NCBI RefSeq assembly: GCF_000012885.1
Contig: NC_007498.2
Span: 2,946,001-3,010,000, forward strand
Origin: Syntrophotalea carbinolica DSM 2380
GTDB lineage: Bacteria; Desulfobacterota; Desulfuromonadia; Desulfuromonadales; Syntrophotaleaceae
Direction of reading: 5' to 3'
Length of the DNA stretch: 64,000 bases
A model generated the notes under the pieces. It did no database searches, was not told where the DNA came from, and worked only from the letters and a program-made list of their open reading frames with translations. Below are positions 23,757 through 32,845 of this stretch, one piece after another; within the stretch, counting starts at the first letter, position 1; each line of letters opens with the position of its first letter. Made by a program: the position numbers and the translations under genes.

Positions 23757-25388
23757 ATGGGAAAAATCATCCGCATGGGAGAATACTTCAGACGCGGTTT
23801 CCTCGAACCTTCAGGCGACCAACCCTCCTTGTTCGATTGGATATTTTCCACCGACCACAAACGTATCGGCCTGCTCTATCTCTACTCCATCAGTACCTTT
23901 TTTGCCGTCGGCGTGACTTTAGGTCTGCTGATTCGCCTGGAACTGATCGCTCCGGGTAGCACCATTGTCGGGCCCGACACCTACAATGCGCTGTTCACTC
24001 TGCACGGGGTGGTGATGATCTTTCTGTTCATCATCCCTGGAATACCCGCCGCCTTCGGCAACATCCTGCTGCCGTTGCAGATCGGCGCACGGGATGTGGC
24101 TTTTCCGCGGCTGAATCTGTTTTCCTGGTGGCTCTACATCATCGGCGCCAGCATGGCCCTGTCCTCCCTGCTGGGAGGCGGCGGCCCGCCGGACACCGGC
24201 TGGACCTTTTATCTGCCTTTTGCCGGCGAGACCGCCACCAACGTGTCGCTGGCGGTATTTGCCGTCTTTATTCTCGGCTTTTCCTCCATTCTGACCGGCC
24301 TCAACTTTATCACCACAATACATCGGATGCGGGCCCCCGGCATGACCTGGACACGCCTGCCGCTGTTTATCTGGTCGCTGTACGCCACCGCCTGGGTGCA
24401 GGTACTGGCCACACCGATACTCGGCATCACCCTGCTGCTGATTCTGGCCGAGCGGATTCTGGGCCTGGGGCTGTTCGACGCCGCCCGCGGCGGCGACCCG
24501 CTGATGTACCAGCACCTGTTCTGGATTTACTCCCATCCTGCGGTCTACATCATGGTGCTGCCGGCCATGGGAGTGGTATCGGAAATCATCCCGGTCTTTG
24601 CGCGCCGACCGATTTTCGGTTACAAGGCCATCGTCGCCTCGAGTATCGGTATCGCCGCAGCGGGCTCCCTGGTGTGGGGACATCACATGTTCGTCAGCGG
24701 CATGAGCGACACCGCCATCCTGGTCTTTTCCCTGCTGACCTTCATCGTGGCGATCCCCTCGGCGGTCAAGGTGTTCAATTGGGTGGCGACCCTCTACGGC
24801 GGGTCGATCCGCCTCGACGCGCCGATGCTTTTCGCCCTGTCCTTCGTGCTGCTGTTTTCCATCGGAGGCCTGTCGGGGCTGGTGCTGGGCGCCGCGGCCA
24901 CCGATGTGCATGTCCACGATACGCATTTTGTGGTGGCGCATTTTCATTACGTGATGTTCGGTGGCACCGGCTTCGCCTTTTTCGGCGCCCTGCACTACTG
25001 GTTCCCGAAAATTTTCGGGTGCATGTACAATAACCGCCGGGCCACATGGGGCTGGGGCATCATGATCATCGGTTTCAACCTGCTGTACTTCTCCATGATG
25101 CTGGCCGGCCTGCGAGGCATGCCGCGTCGCTACTACGACTACCTGCTTCAATTTTCCCAACTCAATCGTCTGGCGACCTACGGCTCGTGGATTCTGGCAG
25201 TGGGCCTGATGCTCATGGCCGCCAACCTGTTGATTGCCCTGCGGCGCGGCCAATGCGTCGGCGCCAATCCCTGGGAGGCGGCAACCCTTGAGTGGACCGT
25301 AGCATCGCCGCCGCCGACCGAAAATTTCGCGCAACTGCCACAGGTTAGCCATGGCCCGTACGACTTTAAAAAGGCGGGGAAGCCATGA
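23757..25388 (+). CDS. ctaD: Haem-copper oxidase subunit I (A2-type caa3)
   Basis: A 543-aa, twelve-helix catalytic subunit that reduces O2 and pumps protons. The CuB ligand and cross-linked Tyr region reads YSHPAVYIMVLP instead of GHPEVY, so the helix VI Glu is absent and a YSHPAV motif is present, which defines the A2 subfamily. Other ligands are in VWGHHMFVSG (His pair) and HDTHFVVAHFHYV (haem a and a3 His). The N-terminal haem His is in LFTLHGVVM. It overlaps subunit III as ATGA. AGGAACAG precedes the start. No truncation or missing ligand is seen, so the enzyme should be active. Confidence 0.95.
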   Translation: MGKIIRMGEYFRRGFLEPSGDQPSLFDWIFSTDHKRIGLLYLYSISTFFAVGVTLGLLIRLELIAPGSTIVGPDTYNALFTLHGVVMIFLFIIPGIPAAFGNILLPLQIGARDVAFPRLNLFSWWLYIIGASMALSSLLGGGGPPDTGWTFYLPFAGETATNVSLAVFAVFILGFSSILTGLNFITTIHRMRAPGMTWTRLPLFIWSLYATAWVQVLATPILGITLLLILAERILGLGLFDAARGGDPLMYQHLFWIYSHPAVYIMVLPAMGVVSEIIPVFARRPIFGYKAIVASSIGIAAAGSLVWGHHMFVSGMSDTAILVFSLLTFIVAIPSAVKVFNWVATLYGGSIRLDAPMLFALSFVLLFSIGGLSGLVLGAAATDVHVHDTHFVVAHFHYVMFGGTGFAFFGALHYWFPKIFGCMYNNRRATWGWGIMIIGFNLLYFSMMLAGLRGMPRRYYDYLLQFSQLNRLATYGSWILAVGLMLMAANLLIALRRGQCVGANPWEAATLEWTVASPPPTENFAQLPQVSHGPYDFKKAGKP

Positions 25389-25990
25389 ACACATCGGCAC
25401 AGCATCACGATGCGGAAGGCGCACGACTGGGCATGTGGCTGTTCCTGCTCTCCGAGCTGCTGCTGTTCGGCGGACTCTTCGTGCTTTTTGCCGTTTACCT
25501 GCAGCGCTATCCGGACCAGTTTATCGCCGGGGGCAAGCAGTTGAGTCTGGCTTTCGGCGCCGGCAATACCGCTCTGCTGCTGACCAGCAGCCTGACCGTG
25601 GCGCTGGCCCTCGAAGCCCTGCGCCGCAACCGCTACCGTCTCTGCCAGTGGCTGCTGGGCAGTACCATCGGCGCTGCGCTGTGGTTCCTGGTCAACAAGG
25701 GGCTGGAATGGCACGCCAAATTCGAGCACGATCTCTACCCCGGCTCGGTGACATTGCGCCAGGCACCGCCCGGCCATGACACCTTTTTCGGTCTGTACTA
25801 CCTGACCACCGGCCTGCACGGGCTGCACGTGATCATCGGCGGCGTCATCCTGGCATGGGTACTGTGCCTGGTGCGCCAGGGCCGCATAACCGGAACATCC
25901 CCGACCATCCTGGAGAACAGCGCCCTTTACTGGCACCTGGTGGATGTGATCTGGATATTCATTTTTCCTCTGTACTACCTGCTGCTGTAG
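25385..25990 (+). CDS. ctaE: Haem-copper oxidase subunit III
   Basis: A 201-aa membrane protein with five predicted helices. Landmarks are LGMWLFLLSELLLFGGLFVLF at the N-terminus, FGLYYLTTGLHGLHVIIGG with the conserved His pair, and the terminal YWHLVDVIWIFIFPLYYLL, all typical of CoxC/CtaE. It stabilises subunit I and the proton path. It overlaps subunit I by four nt (ATGA), which implies translational coupling. Confidence 0.93.
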   Translation: MNTSAQHHDAEGARLGMWLFLLSELLLFGGLFVLFAVYLQRYPDQFIAGGKQLSLAFGAGNTALLLTSSLTVALALEALRRNRYRLCQWLLGSTIGAALWFLVNKGLEWHAKFEHDLYPGSVTLRQAPPGHDTFFGLYYLTTGLHGLHVIIGGVILAWVLCLVRQGRITGTSPTILENSALYWHLVDVIWIFIFPLYYLLL

Positions 25991-26001
25991 GAGAGTTCAC
26001 C

Positions 26002-26286
26002 GTGCCTGACGACACCCGACATACCGGCGCCATGCGTCAGTTAATCGCGACCTGGGGGCTGCTGCTGTGCCTGACGGCCGCCACCGTCGGCATTTCGCGT
26101 ATTGACCTGGGGGCGGGCAACATCTGGGCGGCCCTCGGCATCGCCACCGGCAAAGCCGCTCTGGTCATCTTCTTTTTCATGCATTTGAAAGAAGAAGGAC
26201 GGGTGATCAAAATCTCGCTGCTGGTCGCCCTTGCAACCCTGGCAACCTTTATCGGCCTGACTTTTTTCGATGTTCTTTATCGCTGA
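26002..26286 (+). CDS. ctaF: Haem-copper oxidase subunit IV (prokaryotic type)
   Basis: A 94-aa protein with three transmembrane helices, including LIATWGLLLCLTAATVGI, and the family signature ALVIFFFMHLKEEGRV. It starts with GTG at 26002 (VPDDTRHTGAMRQ), because GGAGAG lies six nt upstream; the ATG at 26032 would cut into the first helix region. The position between subunits III and II fits the caa3 operon order. Confidence 0.85.
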   Translation: MPDDTRHTGAMRQLIATWGLLLCLTAATVGISRIDLGAGNIWAALGIATGKAALVIFFFMHLKEEGRVIKISLLVALATLATFIGLTFFDVLYR

Positions 26287-26295
26287 GAGGCTTAC

Positions 26296-27252
26296 GTGAC
26301 CCCAACGTGGCTCGATACCGCCGAGGCGGTGGACAAGGTTTTCCTGTATATCTTCGGCATCAGCCTGATACTGCTGGTCCTTATCACCGGTGTCATGGTG
26401 GCGTTTGCCATCCGCTTTCATCGCAGCCGACAACCCCAACCGAAAGAAATCCCAAGCTCCTGTCTGTGGCTGGAAATCACCTGGACCCTGATCCCCACCC
26501 TCATCGTATTGAGCATGTTCTGGTACGGATGGCAGGGCTACCTGTCCCTGACCAACGTACCGCCCGACGCCCTGCCGGTCAAAGCGGTCGCCCGCCAGTG
26601 GTCCTGGAGCTTCGTCTACCCAGGCGGCCGTACCAGTCCCGAACTGGTGGTTCCGGCCGGCCGGCCCGTACGGATCGCCATCGTCTCCGAGGATGTGCTG
26701 CACAGCCTTTATATCCCGGCCTTCCGCATCAAGAAGGACGCGGTGCCGGGGATGACCACCCATGTCTGGTTCCGGGCACCGGAAACCGGCACGTTCGACC
26801 TTTTCTGCACGGAATACTGCGGACTCGCCCATGCCAGCATGATCACCAGCGTCGAGGTGCTGTCCCCCGACGCCTTCGCAGACTGGCTGCAGAAACCGCA
26901 ACCTGAAGCAGGCCTGGCCAAAGGCCGACAACTGCTGGAACAGTACGGCTGTCTGGCCTGCCACTCTCTAGACGACAGTCCCCGGGTCGGACCGAGTTTC
27001 GCGCAGCTTGTCGAAGGGCAAAAGCGGGCTTTCGCACAGCCTCCGGACACATCCCAAAAAGTTGACCGTAATTATGTTCAACGCAGCATTCTCGATCCGG
27101 CAAGCCAGGTGGTGCAGGGCTATGCCGCGGTCATGCCGGCATATGGCGAAAAAATCGGTGAGCAGGACCTGCAGATACTGATCGACTTTCTGCTTCAGAC
27201 GGCCGACAGCTCCGCAGGCGAACAACCCACGGCTACGGAGACGCAGCCATGA
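26296..27252 (+). CDS. ctaC: Haem-copper oxidase subunit II with fused cytochrome c (caa3 type)
   Basis: A 318-aa protein with two N-terminal helices (VFLYIFGISLILLVLITGVM; TLIPTLIVLSMFWYG), then the periplasmic cupredoxin domain carrying CuA ligands in FCTEYCGLAHASM (Cys, Glu, Cys, His, Met) plus the upstream His in EDVLHSLYIPAF. A C-terminal cytochrome c domain has GCLACHS near residue 222 and distal Met candidates in AAVMPAYGE. The fused haem makes this a caa3 oxidase able to accept electrons directly from a complex III. It starts with GTG after GAGAGG. The stop overlaps cyoE. Confidence 0.93.
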   Translation: MTPTWLDTAEAVDKVFLYIFGISLILLVLITGVMVAFAIRFHRSRQPQPKEIPSSCLWLEITWTLIPTLIVLSMFWYGWQGYLSLTNVPPDALPVKAVARQWSWSFVYPGGRTSPELVVPAGRPVRIAIVSEDVLHSLYIPAFRIKKDAVPGMTTHVWFRAPETGTFDLFCTEYCGLAHASMITSVEVLSPDAFADWLQKPQPEAGLAKGRQLLEQYGCLACHSLDDSPRVGPSFAQLVEGQKRAFAQPPDTSQKVDRNYVQRSILDPASQVVQGYAAVMPAYGEKIGEQDLQILIDFLLQTADSSAGEQPTATETQP

Positions 27253-28079
27253 TTCGCACTCTGTTGCGCCTGCCGCTATGCAGCGCAGTGGCAGGCGCAT
27301 CCCTGGCCGGGTACCTGGCGGCCGGCGGAGCGTACGGCGCACGAGCAGCCTGGCTTGGCCTGGGTGTCCTGTCGGCGGCGGCGGGCGCCTCGGTGCTCAA
27401 TCAATGGCAGGAGCGCCACACCGATGCCCGCATGGAGAGAACCCGCTGCCGCCCCCTGGCCAGCGGACGCCTGAAGCCGGCCACCGGTTTGAGCATCGGC
27501 CTCGGCCTGGCGATATCTGGAGCCCTGTTGCTGACCGCTCTGGACCGACGAAGCGGCTTGCTGAGCCTGAGTATTTTCCTGCTCTACCACCTCGTCTACA
27601 CCCCCTTGAAACGCCATACCGTACTGGCTCTGCTGCCCGGCACCCTGTGCGGCGCACTGCCGCTGGCCATCGGCTGGCTGGCGGGCGGCGGTCGCGGGCA
27701 GGACCCCCGGCTGACCTGCATGACCGCCATACTGCTACTATGGCAAATCCCTCACAGCTGGTACATCCTGCTGCAACACCGCCCCGACCTGCGTCGTGCC
27801 GGCCTTTTCCCGGAGCTTCACCTCCTGCCTGTCAAGCGCCTGCGGCAACTGATTTTTGTCTGGATTTTGGCGCTGTCAACCGCTACCCTGTCGCTTCCGG
27901 CCCTTACCATGCCCGACTCCACCACGGTCCGTTGGCTATGCACGGGGCTGGCCACCTGGCCCCTTGTGGCCTTGCGGCCGTTCGCTACCGGAAAAAACCG
28001 GGAACCGATTGCTGGCTGGCAACACAGCACCGGCGTGGTTTTTCTGGGAACGGTTATGGCCCTGCTTCTGTTCCATTGA
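27249..28079 (+). CDS. cyoE: Protoheme IX farnesyltransferase (haem O synthase)
   Basis: A 276-aa UbiA-family prenyltransferase with about eight helices. The prenyl-diphosphate motif NQWQERHTDARMERTRCRPL corresponds to the family NxxxDxxxD block; the usual first Asp positions are partly replaced (QERHTDARM). The second loop reads WQIPHSWYILLQHRPDLRRAG, the typical CyoE signature. It converts haem B to haem O for the oxidase. It starts four nt inside the subunit II gene. No CtaA (haem A synthase) gene is visible in the window. Confidence 0.88.
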   Translation: MIRTLLRLPLCSAVAGASLAGYLAAGGAYGARAAWLGLGVLSAAAGASVLNQWQERHTDARMERTRCRPLASGRLKPATGLSIGLGLAISGALLLTALDRRSGLLSLSIFLLYHLVYTPLKRHTVLALLPGTLCGALPLAIGWLAGGGRGQDPRLTCMTAILLLWQIPHSWYILLQHRPDLRRAGLFPELHLLPVKRLRQLIFVWILALSTATLSLPALTMPDSTTVRWLCTGLATWPLVALRPFATGKNREPIAGWQHSTGVVFLGTVMALLLFH

Positions 28080-28107
28080 TATTGCTATCGACAAGGAGAG
28101 GAACCAC

Positions 28108-28938
28108 ATGCATGCTGCCAAGGAGCGAATGCGCCTTCGCATCTATCTTGCCATATTCTGTTCGGTAATGATTCTGGGTACTGTCGGCTTCATGTTTGCC
28201 GAACACCTTTCGGTTATCGACGCTATCTACTTTACTATTGTGACTATCGCCACGGTGGGCTATGGAGACATCTCGCCGGCAACGGCCGGCGGCAAAGCAC
28301 TGGCTGTTGTTCTCATCGTGACCGGGGTGGGTACTTTTGTCAGCACCCTGGCCGCCGCAACGGAAGTGTTTCTCAATCGTCGGGAATACCAGACCCGGCA
28401 ACAGAAACTGCAAATGATTGTGGGATTGTATTTCAGCGAGGCGGGCTGTGAACTCCTGGCCCACTGTGCTCGCGCCGACTACCAGAGAGGCTTTCTGGAA
28501 CAGAGGTTGGCCATCGACGGCAGCTGGTTGCCCAAAGACTTTACCCGTGCACAGCAGGCCCTGGCCGCCCATGCTTTCGAAATTCAGCAGGGGCGATTCG
28601 ACCTGGACTCTCTGCGGGTTCTTCTCAATAATCAGGGCCCCATGCTGGTGCGGCTGCTTGAAAGTCCCTACCTGCTGGAGCATGAGACCTTTACTGATCT
28701 TCTTCTCGCGACGCTGCACCTCAGGGAAGAGCTCCAGCATCGGCAGGGGTTTTCCCAGTTGCCGGACAGCGATCTCGAGCACCTTGCCGGGGACATACGC
28801 CGCGTTTACCAACTTGCGACAGGCCAGTGGCTCAATTACACCCAGCACCTGCTGAACCACTACCCGTTCCTGTATTCGCTGGCGGTACGCACCAACCCCT
28901 TTGTTTCCGAAGCCTGCCCGCTGGTTCAAGCAAGCTAG
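28108..28938 (+). CDS. Two-helix potassium channel with unknown cytoplasmic domain
   Basis: A 276-aa protein. Residues 8-95 are an ion channel unit: helix IYLAIFCSVMILGTVGFMFA, pore loop and selectivity filter TIATVGYGD, then helix ALAVVLIVTGVGTFVSTLA. The remaining 180 residues are soluble and alpha-helical, with no TrkA/RCK GxGxxG motif; I do not recognise the domain. Sites ACEL, HCARAD and EAC supply a few Cys. AAGGAGAGG precedes the start. It is the last gene after the caa3 operon, 28 nt past cyoE, so a link to membrane potential is possible but unproven. Confidence 0.78.
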   Translation: MHAAKERMRLRIYLAIFCSVMILGTVGFMFAEHLSVIDAIYFTIVTIATVGYGDISPATAGGKALAVVLIVTGVGTFVSTLAAATEVFLNRREYQTRQQKLQMIVGLYFSEAGCELLAHCARADYQRGFLEQRLAIDGSWLPKDFTRAQQALAAHAFEIQQGRFDLDSLRVLLNNQGPMLVRLLESPYLLEHETFTDLLLATLHLREELQHRQGFSQLPDSDLEHLAGDIRRVYQLATGQWLNYTQHLLNHYPFLYSLAVRTNPFVSEACPLVQAS

Positions 28939-28967
28939 TGTGCATCCGGAAACTCAGGATGCACACT
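28937..28967 (+). terminator. Hairpin at the end of the oxidase-channel operon
   Basis: Perfect 11-bp stem AGTGTGCATCC / GGATGCACACT with a 9-nt loop starting at the channel stop codon; TTTTC follows 5 nt later. The gene-free rest (to 29210) shows no further feature. Confidence 0.6.
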
Positions 28968-29210
28968 GCGCAGTTTTCATAAGAGAAATGAGTGATTTTT
29001 CCCAAGGTCAAGAAAATCGAGCACTTGCGCGGAGGTGTAGTTTTTACGCCACATCATGGAGCAGGATGCGCAATGGACAGCCTCCGGCTGCCCGTAGGGC
29101 GAGGGCCAGGGATGGCCCAAGTCACAAGCAAGTGGGAAGATTGACGCAGAGATTGGGGAAAAGGACCGTTTCCGGATGAAAACAAGCTGAGGCAAAGGAA
29201 AACCGCTGGG

Positions 29211-29534
29211 TCAATCGACATCCACCCGTCGGCGCTGCTGCTTACGCTGGGAGCGCATCCGCTTGCCGGTAAGTCGTCGCTCGCGGGCTGCCTTGCCGGG
29301 TTTGGTGGCTATGCGCCGGCGCGGTTTACGCCGCATGGCTTCCAAACGTTGGGCCAAACGCTCAAGCGCATGCTCGATGTTGGCCTGACGGGAACGCCGT
29401 TCGGAAGCGGTCACCGTGATGCCGCTGGGACGATGGTGAATGCGGACGGCCGTTTCGGTCTTGTTCCGATGCTGTCCGCCCGGTCCGCCGGCTTTAAAAA
29501 AGGTGATGTCCAGATCCTGCTTATTGATTGTCAT
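29211..29534 (-). CDS. arfB: RF-1 domain peptidyl-tRNA hydrolase (ArfB-like)
   Basis: A 107-aa ribosome-rescue protein. The release-factor GGQ motif lies in FFKAGGPGGQHRNKTETAV, and the C-terminal third is a long basic tail (RRKPRRRIATKPGKAARERR) that enters the empty mRNA channel in ArfB. It hydrolyses peptidyl-tRNA on stalled ribosomes. It is slightly shorter than E. coli ArfB (about 140 aa). The start at 29534 fits the domain; only a weak purine stretch precedes it. It is divergent from the ACT-domain gene. Confidence 0.85.
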   Translation of the reverse strand: MTINKQDLDITFFKAGGPGGQHRNKTETAVRIHHRPSGITVTASERRSRQANIEHALERLAQRLEAMRRKPRRRIATKPGKAARERRLTGKRMRSQRKQQRRRVDVD

Positions 29535-29618
29535 GACACCGTTCCGTGAAGGGGCTGGCCTTTTCAATCCGGCCATGGTAGAAATTTTTCTTTTATCGAT
29601 ACTTCGGAGGACCGACAT

Positions 29619-30158
29619 ATGAGTCATTTTGCCCTGACCATCATCGGCCGGGACCACCCCGGCATCGTCGCCAAGGTTACGGAAGTTCTCTACCACCTCG
29701 GTTGCAACATCGCAGATTCGAGTTGCACCATTCTGGGTGGGCAATTCGCCATGATCCTGATTATTTCCCACCCCGATCTGCAGGAACAGGCCGAATTCGA
29801 CAACGCCTTTGCCGCCCTCGAAAAAGACGGGCTGTCCGTCTTTCTTCGAAAACTGCAACCCGGCGGAGAAACCGCACCGCAACTCGATGGCGAACTTTGC
29901 ATGATCTCCGTCTATGGTTCCGACAAACCCGGTATCGTCTATCCCGTCGTCAAGGAACTGGGAGATCGTCAGATCAACATCACCGACCTCAATACCAAGC
30001 TGGTCGGCTCCAAACAAAATCCGGTATATGTGATGATGATCGAGGCCGTACTTCCTGTGGGTCTCGAGGTCGAGCAACTGTCCACGGTGCTGAATCGCTT
30101 AAAGCAGGACCTGCAGATCGATATTTCCGTACGCAGCATAACCCCCGTGGAACTCTAA
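29619..30158 (+). CDS. Tandem ACT-domain protein (GcvR-like regulator)
   Basis: A 179-aa protein of two ACT domains: residues 1-85 from SHFALTIIGRDHPGIVAKVTEVL, and 93-179 from CMISVYGSDKPGIVYPVVKEL. There is no DNA-binding domain. Relatives include the glycine cleavage repressor GcvR, which acts by protein-protein contact. CGGAGG precedes the start. It is four nt upstream of the peptide deformylase gene. A GcvH-like protein at 36.5 kb is the only gly-related gene nearby, so the amino acid sensed is not known. Confidence 0.82.
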   Translation: MSHFALTIIGRDHPGIVAKVTEVLYHLGCNIADSSCTILGGQFAMILIISHPDLQEQAEFDNAFAALEKDGLSVFLRKLQPGGETAPQLDGELCMISVYGSDKPGIVYPVVKELGDRQINITDLNTKLVGSKQNPVYVMMIEAVLPVGLEVEQLSTVLNRLKQDLQIDISVRSITPVEL

Positions 30159-30162
30159 GATC

Positions 30163-30666
30163 ATGGCCGTCAAGGACATTCTGCTTTATCCGCATCCTGC
30201 ACTCAAGGAAATTTGCACGCCGGTAACGCAATGCGACGAGAACGTCGATTCTTTGATCCAGGATCTCATCGATACCATGGTGGCCGCCGGCCACTCCGTA
30301 GGCGTCGCCGCCCCCCAGATCGGCATTACACGCCGCGTGGTGGTGGTCGATGTATCCCACAGCAAACTCGGACGTAAGGAAAACCATGGCCTGATCGTCA
30401 TGATCAATCCCGAAATCCTCGAACAGGAGGGGCGCACCGCTTCCCGGGAAGGCTGCATGAGCGTACCCGATTACACCGGCAATGTCACGCGGGCCGAAAG
30501 CGTGGTGGTGCAATATCTCGACCGCAGCGGCAACAAGCAGGTGATCCGCGCCACGGGGTTCGAGGCGATAGCCCTGCAACACGAAATCGATCACCTCGAC
30601 GGGTTGCTGTTTCTGGACCGAGTCTCCAGCCTTAAAACTGATCTTTTCAGACGAAAAAAACGCTGA
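30163..30666 (+). CDS. def: Peptide deformylase
   Basis: A 167-aa metallohydrolase that removes the N-formyl group from new proteins. All three motifs are present: GVAAPQIG, EGCMSVP (metal Cys) and HEIDHLDG (two metal His and catalytic Glu). Full length for the family. It is translationally close to the preceding ACT-domain gene, with the ATG four nt after its stop. Confidence 0.96.
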   Translation: MAVKDILLYPHPALKEICTPVTQCDENVDSLIQDLIDTMVAAGHSVGVAAPQIGITRRVVVVDVSHSKLGRKENHGLIVMINPEILEQEGRTASREGCMSVPDYTGNVTRAESVVVQYLDRSGNKQVIRATGFEAIALQHEIDHLDGLLFLDRVSSLKTDLFRRKKR

Positions 30667-30783
30667 CCGTCCGGTCTTCACGGTAAATATCCCGAACGCC
30701 CCTTCATTGAATACCGAGACCCATTCAGTATACTTTGAGCAAGCTTTCCAGCAGCAACCTTCATTTTTATCCAAGGGGGCAGC

Positions 30784-32310
30784 ATGTTCAGTGGTCACAA
30801 CCGTCCGGCAAGCACCGATGCCGAGCGAATCTGGATAGAGAATGTGCGTCCATCCGACTGGACGAATCCCGAACCAGCCCCCCGATATAATCTGGTGGTG
30901 GTCGGCGCCGGTTCCGCCGGTCTGGTTACGGCTGCGGGTGCCGCCGGCCTCGGTGCACGGGTGGCCCTGATCGAAAAACTCAACATGGGCGGTGACTGCC
31001 TTAATTTCGGGTGCGTCCCCTCCAAGGGCTTGATCCGATGCGGGCGTGCCGTTTCCGCGGCCCGCAACGCCCACCGCTTCGGGGCCACAGGTACCGACAA
31101 GGTCAAAGCCGACTTCACCTCGGCCATGGCCTATATGCAGGAAGTCCGTTCCGCCATCAGTCAGCATGATTCGGCCCGACGCTTCCAACAGGAACTGGGT
31201 GTGGATGTTTTTCTGGGGACGGGCACGTTTGTTTCCCATGACACCCTGACGGTCGACGGAAAACCGTTGAGATTCCGCAAAGCCGCCATCTGCACCGGTG
31301 CCAGAGCCTCTGCGCCTCCCATCCCCGGACTGGAAGAAACCGGCTACCTGACCAACGAAACGGTCTTTTCCCTGAACAAACGACCTTCACGACTGGCCAT
31401 CATCGGTGCCGGTCCCATCGGTTGCGAGTTGGCCCAGGCGTTTGCCCGCCTCGGCAGCCAGGTCACTGTTTTGGAGTACGGCAGTGGCGCACTGCCTCGG
31501 GAAGACCGTGACGCTGCCGCCCTGATCGAGCAGGCCATGATCCGTGAAGGGATCACGCTTTACTTCGACTGCCGCACCAAGCAGATCAGCCGGCAGGGCA
31601 ACACCAGAAACATTGACATGGATCTTCCCGACGGCCCGCGGCATATTGCGGTGGACGACATCCTGGTAGCCGCAGGCCGCACCCCCAACGTGACGGGCCT
31701 GGGTCTTGAAAAAGCCGGAGTCGCCTTCGATCCCAAAACCGGGATCAAGGTCGACAGGCGTCTGCGCACCAGCAACCGCCGCATCTTTGCCGCCGGGGAT
31801 GTCTGCTCGCCCTACAAATTCACCCATACGGCCGATGCCATGGCCCGTATGCTGCTGGCCAACGCCCTGTTTCCCGGTCGGCAGTCAACTTCCTCCATGG
31901 TTATCCCCTGGGTAACCTATACCTCTCCGGAAGTGGCTCACGTGGGGCTCTATGAAGAACAAGCCCGGCAAAAGGGCCTTGCCGTCACCACCCTGACCGT
32001 CCCCCTTGCGGATACCGACCGGGGCCTTATCGATGGCGAAACAGCCGGTTTTGCACGGGTTCACCTCAAAAAGAACAGTGACAAGATCCTCGGTGCGACC
32101 ATCGTCGCCGAACACGCCGGCGAAATGATTGGCGAAATGGCGCTGGCCATTTCCGGCGGACTGGGCCTGGGGGCCATCGGCAGGACCATCCACCCCTACC
32201 CGACCCAGGCGGAAATGATGCGCAAACTGGCCGATGCCTACCAGCGCAACCGCTTGACGCCAAGGATCAAGAAACTCCTTAACATCTGGTTTCGCTGGCA
32301 GTGTCGCTGA
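30784..32310 (+). CDS. FAD-dependent pyridine nucleotide-disulfide oxidoreductase (MerA/Lpd-like)
   Basis: A 508-aa flavoprotein. The FAD-binding motif VVVGAGSAGLVTAAGAAG is at residue 37, and the redox disulfide motif GGDCLNFGCVPSKGLIR (CX4C) at about residue 75. The NAD-binding GAGPIGCELAQAFARLG lies in the middle, and the C-terminal dimer domain ends with the His-Pro segment HPYPTQAEMMRKLAD. The N-terminal 35 residues form an extension. It looks closest to mercuric reductase-like or lipoamide dehydrogenase-like proteins, but the vicinal C-terminal Cys pair of MerA is absent (tail LNIWFRWQCR), so Hg reduction is unlikely. Substrate unknown. Confidence 0.85.
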   Translation: MFSGHNRPASTDAERIWIENVRPSDWTNPEPAPRYNLVVVGAGSAGLVTAAGAAGLGARVALIEKLNMGGDCLNFGCVPSKGLIRCGRAVSAARNAHRFGATGTDKVKADFTSAMAYMQEVRSAISQHDSARRFQQELGVDVFLGTGTFVSHDTLTVDGKPLRFRKAAICTGARASAPPIPGLEETGYLTNETVFSLNKRPSRLAIIGAGPIGCELAQAFARLGSQVTVLEYGSGALPREDRDAAALIEQAMIREGITLYFDCRTKQISRQGNTRNIDMDLPDGPRHIAVDDILVAAGRTPNVTGLGLEKAGVAFDPKTGIKVDRRLRTSNRRIFAAGDVCSPYKFTHTADAMARMLLANALFPGRQSTSSMVIPWVTYTSPEVAHVGLYEEQARQKGLAVTTLTVPLADTDRGLIDGETAGFARVHLKKNSDKILGATIVAEHAGEMIGEMALAISGGLGLGAIGRTIHPYPTQAEMMRKLADAYQRNRLTPRIKKLLNIWFRWQCR

Positions 32311-32382
32311 ACTTATCCCCAGGCAAAGGCGGTTTTTAACAAGTTATCCACACCTGCACCCTTTTGATGTCGAGGAACGGAC

Positions 32383-32793
32383 ATGTCCCCTCTCTCTGAG
32401 CCACAACGCCGACAGCTTGAACAGGCAGCCCGCCAGGCGGCCGAGAAAAGCTACAGCCCCTACAGTCGGTTTGCCGTAGGCGCCGCCTTGCTGGCCGCTG
32501 ACGGCAGCATCGCTACCGGCTGCAACATCGAGAACGCCTCCTACGGCCTGACCCTGTGTGCCGAGCGGGTAGCCATGGCCCGAGCCGTGGCCGACGGGCA
32601 GCGGCATTTTATCGCCCTGCTCCTGTTTACGGCGACAGCACATCCGACCCCGCCTTGCGGCGCCTGCCTGCAGATGCTTGCGGAATTTGCCCCGACATTG
32701 CACATCACGGCGGTATGCGATACCCATTTGACCCTTGAAGGGCCACTTCAGGATTTCCTGCCCCATGCATTCGGAAAGCCGCCTTGCCCCTAA
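32383..32793 (+). CDS. cdd: Cytidine deaminase
   Basis: A 136-aa homotetrameric-type deaminase converting cytidine or deoxycytidine to uridine. The Zn and catalytic motif CAERVAMARAV (Cys, Glu) and PCGAC (two Cys) are present, as is the substrate segment GCNIENASYGLT. It is followed 53 nt later by uridine phosphorylase, so the pair forms a pyrimidine salvage unit. Confidence 0.94.
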   Translation: MSPLSEPQRRQLEQAARQAAEKSYSPYSRFAVGAALLAADGSIATGCNIENASYGLTLCAERVAMARAVADGQRHFIALLLFTATAHPTPPCGACLQMLAEFAPTLHITAVCDTHLTLEGPLQDFLPHAFGKPPCP

Positions 32794-32845
32794 GCCTGTC
32801 ATAACAATATTTGGAACAATCACAACTCTATCCAGGAGACACCGC

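Noticed and set aside
23919-25424. Long minus-strand open frame of about 500 codons across oxidase subunit I
   Set aside because: It is antisense to an intact conserved gene and is rich in Gln, His and Gly, typical of GC-rich shadow frames.
30784-32310. Mercuric reductase annotation
   Set aside because: The C-terminal Cys pair needed for Hg(II) binding is missing and there are no other mer genes, so only a general flavoprotein call is supported.
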